Below, piece after piece: positions 5,868 to 12,700 of a DNA stretch of 18,760 nucleotides. Where the stretch lies: assembly GCA_023717585.1 (NCBI GenBank), contig JAMQPJ010000639.1, positions 1-18,760 on the forward strand. Direction: 5' to 3'. The position numbers were made by a program, and so were the translations under genes. The first letter of the stretch is position 1. The number at the start of each line of letters is the position of its first letter. The notes under the pieces were generated by a model, which saw nothing but the letters and a program-made list of their open reading frames with translations, was not told where the DNA came from and searched no databases. The DNA is from Thermoanaerobaculia bacterium. Lineage in GTDB: Bacteria; Acidobacteriota; Thermoanaerobaculia; UBA5066.

Positions 5868-7208
5868 TCAGTACGCCTGCAGGTACCGGTCCACTTCCCA
5901 GGGGTGCACGCGCGCGATGTACGTCTGCCATTCCGAGCGCTTCGCCTCCACGAATTTCTCGAAGATGTGCTGCCCGAGCGCGTTCTTCAGAAGGTCGTCC
6001 TTCTCGAGGCAGTCGAGCGCCTCGGCGAGGCTGCCCGGAAGCACGTCGATCCGCAGGCGTTTCTTCTCGCGGGCCGACATCTCGAAAACGTTCTGGTTCA
6101 CGGGCTCGCCGGCGTCGAGCTTGTTTTTGACGCCGTCGAGGCCGGCCGCGAGCATGACCGTGAACGCGAGATACGGGTTGCACGACGGGTCCGGCATTCG
6201 CACCTCGCATCGCGTCCCCATGCCGCGGCGCGCCGGGATGCGCACCATCGGGGAGCGGTTGCGCTCGGACCACGCGACGTTGACGGGCGCCTCGTAGCCC
6301 GGCACGAGCCGCTTGTACGAGTTCACGAGCGGGTTCGTGATCGCGGCGATCGCGCGGGCGTGCTTGAGGATGCCGCCGATGTAGTTCATCGCGAGGCCGG
6401 AGAGCTGGTACTTCGCCTTCGGGTCGAAGAACGCGTTCTTCATGGACGCGCCCGAGCCCGTGATGAGCGACTGGTGGACGTGCATGCCCGAGCCGTTGAC
6501 GCCGAAGAGGGGCTTCGGCATGAACGTCGCGTGGAGGCCGTGGTCGAGCGCGACCTTCTTCACGATGAGCTTGAACGTCGTGACCTGGTCCGCCGTGGTG
6601 ACCGCGTCGTCGTACTTGAAGTCGATCTCGTGCTGGCCGGGAGCGACCTCGTGGTGCGCCGCCTCGACCTCGAAGCCCATCGCCTCGAGCGCGACAACGA
6701 TGTCGCGTCGGGCTTCTTCGCCGCGGTCCACGGGCGTAAGGTCGAAATAGCCCCCCTGGTCGTGCGTGTCGACGATCGGGTCGCCGTTCGCGTCTCGGCG
6801 GAACAGGAAGAACTCCGCCTCCGGCCCGGTCATGAGCGTGTAGCCCATGGCTTTCGCCTTCTCCATCTGGCGCTTCAGGGCCTGGCGCGGACAGCCGTCG
6901 AACGGCTTGCCGTCCGGCTCGATGATGTCGCACACGAGGCGCGCGACCTTCCCGTTCGGGTGAGACCACGGGAAAATGCGGAACGTGTCGAGGTCCGGGA
7001 CGAGGCCCATGTCCGACTCCTCGATCCGCGTGAAGCCTTCGATCGAAGACCCGTCGAACTGGATCTCGCCTTCGAGCGCTTTCTCGAACTGCGAGCGGGG
7101 GACCTCCACGTTCTTGATGATTCCGAGGATGTCCGTGAACTGGAGGCGCAAGAACCGCACGCCTTGCTTGTCGCACTCCTTGAGGATCGCCGCCGACTTC
7201 ATGCCCAT
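5868..7208 (-). CDS. glnA: Glutamine synthetase type I (GSI-alpha, Bacillus-like)
   Basis: The enzyme makes glutamine from glutamate, ammonium and ATP in the cytoplasm. The 446-residue length fits GSI-alpha. Visible motifs include IQFDGSSIEGFTRIEESDM (the Arg corresponds to the feedback-relevant Arg62 of Bacillus GS), the metal-binding GPEAEFFLF, the VNGSGMHVHQSL ATP/glutamate region, NRSPMVRIP and the C-terminal HPWEVDRYLQAY. At the place where GSI-beta enzymes carry the adenylylated Tyr (NLYDLP) this protein reads RIDVLP, so control by GlnE adenylylation is unlikely; feedback inhibition by glutamine is more probable. ATG 7208 is preferred over 7202 and over the in-frame ATG at 7265 because AAAGGGA lies 7 nt upstream. 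A 184-bp divergent region with a dyad separates it from the HD gene, and a strong terminator follows. It appears to be a single-gene unit. Confidence 0.96.
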   Translation of the reverse strand: MGMKSAAILKECDKQGVRFLRLQFTDILGIIKNVEVPRSQFEKALEGEIQFDGSSIEGFTRIEESDMGLVPDLDTFRIFPWSHPNGKVARLVCDIIEPDGKPFDGCPRQALKRQMEKAKAMGYTLMTGPEAEFFLFRRDANGDPIVDTHDQGGYFDLTPVDRGEEARRDIVVALEAMGFEVEAAHHEVAPGQHEIDFKYDDAVTTADQVTTFKLIVKKVALDHGLHATFMPKPLFGVNGSGMHVHQSLITGSGASMKNAFFDPKAKYQLSGLAMNYIGGILKHARAIAAITNPLVNSYKRLVPGYEAPVNVAWSERNRSPMVRIPARRGMGTRCEVRMPDPSCNPYLAFTVMLAAGLDGVKNKLDAGEPVNQNVFEMSAREKKRLRIDVLPGSLAEALDCLEKDDLLKNALGQHIFEKFVEAKRSEWQTYIARVHPWEVDRYLQAY

Positions 7209-7281
7209 CTGGGTTTCCCTTTCTTCTCTTCGAAATTGGCTTTCGCCGGCCGGATTCTGAGTCAAAAAAGGAAATTCTGCC

Positions 7282-7316
7282 AGGGAAATGAAGGGAAATG
7301 CACAAGAAACTGTGCA
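7282..7316. promoter_or_regulatory. Dyad and direct repeats between glnA and the HD gene
   Basis: TGCACA-N6-TGTGCA (7299-7316) is a perfect 6+6 dyad, preceded by AGGGAAATG twice at a 10-bp period (7282-7290 and 7292-7300, one helical turn). It lies about 90 bp upstream of both start codons. This is a plausible operator for a nitrogen or other regulator of glnA. It is not the GlnR consensus (TGTNAN7TNACA), and I see no sigma54 -24/-12 pair. Confidence 0.4.
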
Positions 7317-7392
7317 AGAACCGTATTAACGACTAACCAGTCCTATTTCTAGTGGCTTCCGCGGGGCGGCAGCTGATGCGAGGATTGGATCC

Positions 7393-8025
7393 ATGAAGAC
7401 CCCCTCGCGCGAAGCCGCATGGGCCCTCCTGACGGAATTCACTCGATCGCAGCCGCTCCGCCGCCACGCGCTCGCCGTCGAGGCGACGATGCGCCACCTC
7501 GCGCGCTCGAGAGGCGTCGCCGACGCCGGCGAGATCGAGACGTGGGGCCTCGTCGGAATGCTCCACGATTTCGACTACGAGAAGTACCCGACGGAGCAGG
7601 ACCACGTCTGGCGCGGCATGGAGATCCTGAGAGAGCGCGGCTGGCCGGAGGAGATCATCCGCGCGGTCGGCGGACATGCGTTCTACACGAACATCGAGCG
7701 GAAGACGCCGATGGAGAAGGCGATCCTCGCCGCGGACGAGCTGACGGGCTTCGCGGGCGCGTGCGCGCTCATCCGCCCGACGAAGAAGATCGCGGACGTG
7801 CCCGTCGAGTCCGTCGTCAAGCGCCTGAAGGAAAAGTCCTTCGCGCGTTCCGTGGACCGGTCGTACGTGACGCGCGGCGCGGAGGAATGGGGACTGCCGG
7901 TTCCCGAGCTCGTCGCGCTCGTCCTCGCGGCTCAAGTTCCGATCGCGGACCGCATCGGCCTCGGCGGCGCGCCCGCGCCGGACCTGCCCGATTCCCCCCT
8001 CCCGCCGGAACCTCCCGCACCCTGA
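7393..8025 (+). CDS. HD-domain (HDIG-type) protein, putative phosphohydrolase
   Basis: 210 residues, cytoplasmic. The metal-binding HD series is visible: His25 (LRRHALAVE), His58-Asp59 (GMLHDFDYEKYP), His95 (VGGHAFY) and Asp115 (AILAADELTGF), the usual HDIG order. Proteins of this size and layout (HD domain plus EKAILAADELTGF and VVKRLKEKSFA) are common uncharacterised HDIG proteins; the substrate, a nucleotide or other phosphoester, is not known. The last 20 residues are proline-rich and probably disordered. GAGGA lies 8 nt before the ATG, which supports the start. It precedes the alkA-like gene by 76 bp; weak stem-loops in that gap do not make a convincing terminator, so cotranscription is possible. 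Confidence 0.75.
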   Translation: MKTPSREAAWALLTEFTRSQPLRRHALAVEATMRHLARSRGVADAGEIETWGLVGMLHDFDYEKYPTEQDHVWRGMEILRERGWPEEIIRAVGGHAFYTNIERKTPMEKAILAADELTGFAGACALIRPTKKIADVPVESVVKRLKEKSFARSVDRSYVTRGAEEWGLPVPELVALVLAAQVPIADRIGLGGAPAPDLPDSPLPPEPPAP

Positions 8026-8080
8026 GCCTCCGCTCCCCTGGCGGAAACAGCCATGTCCGAAAACGGCTAGTTTTTCGCCG

Positions 8081-8101
8081 GCCGGGGAGTAGATTCCCGG
8101 C
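8081..8101. promoter_or_regulatory. Near-palindrome with -10 box abutting the alkA-like start codon
   Basis: Arms GCCGGGGA (8081-8088) and TTCCCGGC (8094-8101) are inverted with one mismatch around a 5-nt centre. The element contains TAGATT (8090-8095), a -10-like box ending 6 nt before the GTG at 8102. It could be an operator at the promoter of a leaderless mRNA. No E. coli-type Ada box (AAAGCGCA) is seen. Confidence 0.4.
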
Positions 8102-9574
8102 GTGGACCTCGAGAAAGCCGCCTGCGTCAAAGCAACCCTGAGCCGGGATGGCCGCTTCGCCGGAAGATTCTTCGTCGGCGTCGTGACGACGCGCGTCTAC
8201 TGCAGACCAGGCTGCCCGGCGCCCCTTCCCAAAGCGAAGAACATGCGCTTCTATGCGTATGCCGCGGCCGCCGAGGACGCGGGTTTCCGCCCGTGCCGCC
8301 GCTGCCGGCCGGAGACCGCGCCGGGCTCGCCGGTCTGGAACGGCACGTCCGCGACCGTGTCACGCGCGCTGAAACGCATCTTCGACGGCGACGGGCACGA
8401 ATCCGTCGAGACTCTCGCCGCCCGCCTCGGCCTCGGCTCGCGCCACCTCCGGCGACTGTTCGCGGAGCACGTGGGCGCCTCCCCCGCGTCGCTCCAGCGA
8501 ACGCACCGCGTCCACTTCGCGCGCCGGCTGCTCGACGAGACGTCGCTGCCGGCCGCGGAAGTCGCGTTCGCTTCGGGCTTCGAAAGCGTCCGCCGATTCA
8601 ACGACGCGATCCGCGCGACGTTCCATCGGACTCCGACCGAACTGCGGGGTCGAAACGGGATCGATGCGCGGTCCATTCGCCTCAGATTGCCGATCCGGCC
8701 TCCGTTCGACGCGACGTCGCTGTTTTCCTTCCTCGAAGAACGCGCGCTTCCGGGCGTCGAGGCCGTTCGCGGTCACGCCTATTCGCGAACGATCGAGAGC
8801 CGGGGCACCCCTGGCGTCCTGACTCTCTCGAAAAACGTGAGCGAGAACTTCCTCGTCCTCTCGCTGAGCCTCCCTCCCGGCTCCGACCTGCTCGACATCG
8901 TGCGCCGCGCGGGGCGCCTCTTCGACGTGGACGCGGACCCTCTCGCGATCGCGGACGTCCTGGGCCGCGATCCGCTGCTCGCGCCTCTCGTGGCGGCCCG
9001 TCCGGGCCTGCGCGTGCCCGGCGCGTGGGATCCGTTCGAGCTTTCGGTCCGCGCGATTCTCGGCCAGCAGGTGTCCGTGCGCGGGGCGCGCACGCTCGCG
9101 GGCCGCCTCGTCGCCGGGTTCGGGCGCACACTCCCGGGCGGGGGCGCGGACGGACTGACGCATCTCTTTCCTGCGCCCGCCGCACTCGCCGCCGCGGACC
9201 TCTCCGGGATCGGCGTTCCGGCGGCCCGGGCCGCCGCGATCCGGACGCTCGCCGCCGCCGTGAACAAGGGCCGGCTCGAGCTCACGGCCGAGCGCGGCCT
9301 GGAAGATTTCGAAACGCGCCTCTGCGCGCTCCCCGGCATCGGGCCATGGACCGCGCAATACGTCGCGCTTCGCGCGTTCGGCGAGCCGGACGCGTTCCCC
9401 GCCGGCGACCTCGGCCTCCGCCGCGCGCTCGAGGCTGCCCGCGTTCCGGCGGACGCCGCGGCGCTCCGGGAGCGCGCCCTCTCATGGAGCCCGTTTCGCG
9501 CGTACGCGACGCTGCACCTCTGGAGCTCGCTCGCGGCGGACGCGGGCAGTCGAAAAGACAAGGAGACACGATGA
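8102..9574 (+). CDS. alkA: Ada-AraC-AlkA fusion: methyl-sensor / 3-methyladenine DNA glycosylase
   Basis: 490 residues with four parts. (1) An Ada zinc domain with Cys34, Cys38, Cys65 and Cys68, the same spacing as Cys38/42/69/72 of E. coli Ada; by homology Cys34 (VYCRPGC) would take a methyl from phosphotriesters. (2) An AraC-type helix-turn-helix, about 80-185 (LGLGSRHLRRLFAEHVG; FASGFESVRRFNDAIR). (3) An AlkA N-terminal domain from about 195. (4) An HhH-GPD glycosylase domain with LPGIGPWTAQYVALRAFG and catalytic-type Asp436 (PAGDLGL). It excises alkylated bases and may switch on its own operon. The same fusion is known in actinobacteria, for example M. tuberculosis alkA next to ogt. The GTG start agrees with the Ada-domain N-terminus and there is no nearby Shine-Dalgarno. 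The stop overlaps the ogt start (ATGA). Confidence 0.93.
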   Translation: MDLEKAACVKATLSRDGRFAGRFFVGVVTTRVYCRPGCPAPLPKAKNMRFYAYAAAAEDAGFRPCRRCRPETAPGSPVWNGTSATVSRALKRIFDGDGHESVETLAARLGLGSRHLRRLFAEHVGASPASLQRTHRVHFARRLLDETSLPAAEVAFASGFESVRRFNDAIRATFHRTPTELRGRNGIDARSIRLRLPIRPPFDATSLFSFLEERALPGVEAVRGHAYSRTIESRGTPGVLTLSKNVSENFLVLSLSLPPGSDLLDIVRRAGRLFDVDADPLAIADVLGRDPLLAPLVAARPGLRVPGAWDPFELSVRAILGQQVSVRGARTLAGRLVAGFGRTLPGGGADGLTHLFPAPAALAAADLSGIGVPAARAAAIRTLAAAVNKGRLELTAERGLEDFETRLCALPGIGPWTAQYVALRAFGEPDAFPAGDLGLRRALEAARVPADAAALRERALSWSPFRAYATLHLWSSLAADAGSRKDKETR

Positions 9575-10083
9575 CCACGACAGCTCTGTTCGTCACCGAG
9601 CTCGAAACGCCCCAGGGCGCGATCGTGTTCGCCCGCCGCGGCGAGCGCCTGGTTGCTCTTTGCTTCCGGGACTACTGGCCGCGCCTCGAGAAAGACCTCG
9701 AGAAGCGGTTCGGCGCGCTCGAGCTCGTGCCTGACGCGAAGGGCGGGGAGGCCGGACGCGCACTGCGTCGCTATCTTGGAGGCGACCTCACCGCGCTCGA
9801 CGCGCTCGAGGTCGACACGCAGGGCACGCCGTTCCAGGAGAAGGTCTGGTCGCGCCTCAGGAAGATCCCGGCCGGGGCGACCTGGTCGTATGCCGACCTC
9901 GCGCGGGCGGTCGGCAAGCCGTCCGCCGTCCGCGCAGTCGCGGGCGCGAACGCCAGGAACCCGGTCTCGGTCGTCGTCCCCTGCCACCGCGTGATCGCGG
10001 CGGACGGAAAGCTCTCCGGATACGGCGGGGGCGTCGGGCGCAAGCGCTGGCTCCTGACGCACGAGGGCGCTCTCCTCGCCTGA
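9571..10083 (+). CDS. ogt: Methylated-DNA--protein-cysteine methyltransferase (Ogt/MGMT)
   Basis: A suicide repair protein that transfers the methyl group of O6-methylguanine (or O4-methylthymine) to its own cysteine. 170 residues: an N-terminal ribonuclease-like domain, then the DNA-binding domain with TPFQEKVWSRLRKIPAGATWSY, AVRAVAGANARNPVSVVVPC and HRVIAADGKLSGYGGGVGRKRWLL. The acceptor is Cys138 in PCHRV; the Asn-Arg hinge region and arginine finger (AVRAVAGA) are present. AGGAG 5 nt before the ATG sets the start. It overlaps the alkA-like stop by 4 nt, so translation is coupled; together the two genes cover the functions that E. coli Ada and AlkA share out differently. Confidence 0.95.
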   Translation: MTTTALFVTELETPQGAIVFARRGERLVALCFRDYWPRLEKDLEKRFGALELVPDAKGGEAGRALRRYLGGDLTALDALEVDTQGTPFQEKVWSRLRKIPAGATWSYADLARAVGKPSAVRAVAGANARNPVSVVVPCHRVIAADGKLSGYGGGVGRKRWLLTHEGALLA

Positions 10084-10118
10084 GTCGATGAAGGGCGCGC
10101 CCGGGCCTCGATACGGGC

Positions 10119-10124
10119 GATAAT
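10119..10124 (+). promoter_or_regulatory. -10-like box 6 nt before the deaminase TTG start
   Basis: GATAAT matches TATAAT at five of six positions and ends 6 nt before TTG 10131, the spacing expected for a leaderless mRNA starting at the initiation codon. No good -35 is visible. A palindrome, GGGCGCGCCC, lies upstream at 10093-10102. Confidence 0.35.
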
Positions 10125-10130
10125 TCCCTG

Positions 10131-11504
10131 TTGGGCAAGGACATCCTTCTCGTCGAGGGCGCGCGCGTCCTCGGAATGACGCGGCGGGACGACGTGACGC
10201 CGGACGGCGCCCTCCTCGTCGAGGACGGCGCGATCGTCGCGCTCCACGGGGACGCGCGCAGGCGAGGCGCCGAGGCCATCGCCGCGGGCCGCAGCCTCAG
10301 ACGCGTAGACGCGCGCGGCCTCTGGCTGATTCCCGGTTTCGTCCAGACGCACATCCACCTCTGCCAGACGCTGCTCCGAAACGGCCCGGACGACCTTCCG
10401 CTCCTCCCGTGGCTGAAGACGCACGTCTGGCCCGGGGAGGCCGCGCACGACGAGGCTTCGCTCGAGATCTCGGCGCGCCTCGGTCTCGCCGAGCTCCTCG
10501 CGGGCGGCACGACGGCCCTGCTCGACATGGGCACGGTGCGCCATACGGACGCGGTCTTCCGGGCGGCGGAAGCCTCGGGGATGCGCGTGACGAGCGGAAA
10601 CGCGCTCATGGACGACCCGGCCACGAACCCGGAGGAGCTTCGCGCCGGCACGGAGGAGTCCCTCGCGGAATCGGAGCGCCTCGCGAAAAGATGGCACGGC
10701 GCGGCGGGAGGACGGCTCAAGGTGGCGTACTGCCCGCGTTTCGCCGTCTCGTGCACGGACGGACTCCTCCGGACGATTGCGTCGCGCGCGCGGTCGAACG
10801 GGCTCCTCGTCCACACGCACGCCTCCGAGAACGCGGACGAGGTGGCGCTCGTGATGGCGAGGACCGGGAAGAGAAACGTGACGTATCTGGACGACGTCGG
10901 GATCTCGGGGAGTCACGTCGTCCTCGCTCACGTCATCCATACGGACGCGAGCGAGCGTGCTCTTCTCTCCGCGCGCGGCACGACGGTGGCGCACTGCCCG
11001 TCCTCGAACCTGAAGCTGGCTTCGGGGATCTGTCCGGTTCCCGAATACCGGGCGCAGGGTATCCGGGTGACGCTCGGCGCGGACGGAGCGCCCTGCAACG
11101 ACCGGCTCGACCCGTTCACGGAGATGCGGCTCGCGGCGCTGCTGCCGAAGGTGCGTCCCGGCGCCGGAGTCCTTTCCGCGTGGGACGTCGTCCGCATGGC
11201 GACGGCAGACGGCGCCGCGGCGCTCGGCCTTCCGGCCGGCACGCTCGAGACGGGCCGGCGGGCCGATTTCGTGCTGCTCGACCCCGGCTCGGGCTTCGCC
11301 TCACCGACGGCCTGGCGCGACGACCCGTACGGCCCTATCGTCTACAGCATGGACCGGTCGCACGTCGTCGCGACTTACGTGGAAGGCGGCCTCTGCTATC
11401 GCCGCGGGGAGCCTTTCCCGCTCAAGCCTGCGGCCGAAGAAATCGACGCCGCCGTCGCGGCGCTCAAACGGCGCCAGTCCGAAGGCGACGGCAGGAAGAG
11501 GTGA
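10131..11504 (+). CDS. Amidohydrolase, 5'-deoxyadenosine / MTA / SAH deaminase group
   Basis: 457 residues of the amidohydrolase (TIM-barrel, metal-dependent) superfamily. Metal and catalytic residues: His74 and His76 (PGFVQTHIHLCQT), His230 and Glu233 (HTHASE), His267 (LAHVIH), Asp318 (LGADGAPCND). The PGFVQTHIHLCQT...DDLPLLPWLKTHVWPGEAAHD stretch is typical of 5'-deoxyadenosine/methylthioadenosine/S-adenosylhomocysteine deaminases, which convert the adenine moiety to hypoxanthine for salvage after radical-SAM, polyamine or methyltransferase reactions. Guanine or chlorohydrolase-type relatives are alternatives, so I give no symbol. The TTG start at 10131 preserves the N-terminal beta strand (KDILLVEGARVLG); the next in-frame ATG at 10176 would remove it. 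No Shine-Dalgarno is seen. It lies 47 bp after ogt, and its stop overlaps the start of the UspA gene. Confidence 0.8.
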   Translation: MGKDILLVEGARVLGMTRRDDVTPDGALLVEDGAIVALHGDARRRGAEAIAAGRSLRRVDARGLWLIPGFVQTHIHLCQTLLRNGPDDLPLLPWLKTHVWPGEAAHDEASLEISARLGLAELLAGGTTALLDMGTVRHTDAVFRAAEASGMRVTSGNALMDDPATNPEELRAGTEESLAESERLAKRWHGAAGGRLKVAYCPRFAVSCTDGLLRTIASRARSNGLLVHTHASENADEVALVMARTGKRNVTYLDDVGISGSHVVLAHVIHTDASERALLSARGTTVAHCPSSNLKLASGICPVPEYRAQGIRVTLGADGAPCNDRLDPFTEMRLAALLPKVRPGAGVLSAWDVVRMATADGAAALGLPAGTLETGRRADFVLLDPGSGFASPTAWRDDPYGPIVYSMDRSHVVATYVEGGLCYRRGEPFPLKPAAEEIDAAVAALKRRQSEGDGRKR

Positions 11505-11983
11505 TGATGGTGTCCAAGATCACGAAGAAGCCCGCTCCCCTTTTCAAGACCATCCTCGTCGGAACGGATTTTTCCGTCTGCGCCGCGCGCGCGTTTTCGT
11601 TCGGCGTCTCGCTCGCGGCCTCGCAGGACGCGAAGATCCACATCGTGCACGTCCTCATCGAGCCCGTGCAGGCGTTCGACGTGGCCGGGGCGCTGCCCTA
11701 CCTCGACGTCTCGACGCAGAAGGAATGGGAAGAGGCCACGAAGAAGCGGCTCGCAGCCGCCGTCGCCTCGGCGGAGAAGCGGGGGGTCAAGGCGACGTCG
11801 GAATTCCTGTGGGGCCGTCCGTCGGACGCTCTCGTCGAGACCGCGGTGAGAACGAAGGCATCGCTCGTCGTCCTCGGAACGCACGGCCGCAGCGCGCTCG
11901 AGAAGCTCCTCATCGGCTCCACGGCCGAGCGCGTCGTGCGCCTCTGCCCGGTGCCCGTCCTCACGGTCCGCGAGAAGCGCTGA
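11504..11983 (+). CDS. Universal stress protein (UspA family)
   Basis: 159 residues, a single Usp domain. The first strand FKTILVGTDFS (Asp for nucleotide contact) and the C-terminal GTHGRSALEKLLIGSTAERVVR, that is G-x2-G-x9-G-[ST], indicate the ATP-binding type. A typical VHVL strand and a conserved PVPVLTVR end are also present. Cytoplasmic; role in stress or energy limitation inferred from the family. Two adjacent in-frame ATGs (11504, 11507) follow AGGAAGAGG; the first overlaps the deaminase TGA by one base, so translation is coupled. Its pairing with the deaminase suggests shared expression, not a known joint function. It is convergent with the RmlC-like gene, 16 bp between ends, with no terminator seen. 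Confidence 0.9.
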   Translation: MMVSKITKKPAPLFKTILVGTDFSVCAARAFSFGVSLAASQDAKIHIVHVLIEPVQAFDVAGALPYLDVSTQKEWEEATKKRLAAAVASAEKRGVKATSEFLWGRPSDALVETAVRTKASLVVLGTHGRSALEKLLIGSTAERVVRLCPVPVLTVREKR

Positions 11984-11999
11984 GACTCCGGGACGCCCG

Positions 12000-12578
12000 T
12001 CAGCCGTTCGGGACTTCCCAGAGGTCCTTGACCGCCGGGTGGTCCCACGCGATGCGCCATTCGTCGGGATCCTCGACGTCGAACGTGCGGGTCACGATGT
12101 AGAGGAGCGCGCACGGGTTCGTCAGGGGGCGGTAGCCGTGCGCGACGCCTTCCGGGATGTGAACGAGCACGTCGTTTCCGTCTCCGGCCACGACGATCTG
12201 AGTCTTTCCGAACGTCGGGGAATCCTTCCGCACGTCGTAGAGGACGAACTTCGCCTTCGAAGGGTGCGGGCAGTACCAGACGTCCTGCTGCTTGAGGTGG
12301 TAGTGCAGCCCCTTGATGTGGTTCTCCGCGTTGACGATCGTGAAGTTGATCTGAGCGACCGGGACGTCCCGGAAGAACTCCGCGAGGGCTTCGCTTCCGG
12401 GGTGGTTGGCTTTCGCCCGATAGATCTCCTGGAAGAAGCCGCGGTCGTCCACGAGGCGCGGCAGACAGTGAACCCTGACACCGTGGATCCGGGTCTTCTC
12501 CCCGTAGGACTTGACCCCGGTGCGGAACTCGTCCGCGATTGCCGCGGCGGTCAACTCGCTGGTTTTCATGGGCAGCAT
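12000..12578 (-). CDS. RmlC-like dTDP-4-dehydrorhamnose 3,5-epimerase family protein
   Basis: 192 residues with the RmlC cupin pattern: RGFFQEIYR (46-54), VAQINFTIVN then KGLHYHL (89-95, His92 at the catalytic-base position), VLYDVRKDSPTFG, VLVHIPEGVAHGYRPLTN (138-154) and TFDVEDPDEWRIAWDHPAV. RmlC epimerises C3 and C5 of dTDP-4-keto-6-deoxyglucose for L-rhamnose or related sugars. Here Lys89 replaces the usual Arg of RGLHxQ, and no rmlABD genes are next to it, so a different NDP-sugar epimerase is possible. Start 12578 is chosen because GAGGAG lies 5 nt upstream; ATG 12569 would have a 14-nt spacing. An in-frame extension to 12740 is antisense to the permease 5' region and is rejected. It is divergent from the permease (122-bp gap). 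Confidence 0.8.
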   Translation of the reverse strand: MLPMKTSELTAAAIADEFRTGVKSYGEKTRIHGVRVHCLPRLVDDRGFFQEIYRAKANHPGSEALAEFFRDVPVAQINFTIVNAENHIKGLHYHLKQQDVWYCPHPSKAKFVLYDVRKDSPTFGKTQIVVAGDGNDVLVHIPEGVAHGYRPLTNPCALLYIVTRTFDVEDPDEWRIAWDHPAVKDLWEVPNG

Positions 12579-12648
12579 GCGTGCTCCTCGCGCCGGCATT
12601 CTACGGCGCGTCGCGACTGATTCTCTGGCGGGCCCCGGCCCGGCGGTG

Positions 12649-12677
12649 TATCTTCCCCCGAACACGAAATTGTTCGG
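12649..12677 (+). promoter_or_regulatory. -10-like box and 7+7 dyad upstream of the permease
   Basis: TATCTT (12649-12654) is followed by a perfect inverted repeat CCGAACA (12658-12664) and TGTTCGG (12671-12677) with 6-nt spacer CGAAAT. If TATCTT is the -10, transcription would start inside the dyad, a common repressor site position; as RNA it would form a 7-bp hairpin about 10 nt before the Shine-Dalgarno. Regulator unknown. Confidence 0.45.
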
Positions 12678-12700
12678 CTGGACGAAGAGGAGGGACTCCG

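Noticed and set aside
5586..7352. 588-codon forward frame across glnA
   Set aside because: It is antisense to an unmistakable glutamine synthetase and has low-complexity Val/Arg/Asp composition.
7209..7392. Sigma54 promoter for glnA
   Set aside because: TGGCAG is present on the reverse strand, but no GC at the correct -12 spacing follows.
8026..8101. E. coli-type Ada box and a terminator in the gap before the alkA-like gene
   Set aside because: No AAAGCGCA-like sequence was found; the stem before TTTTT (about 8050-8075) has mismatches and is too weak to call.
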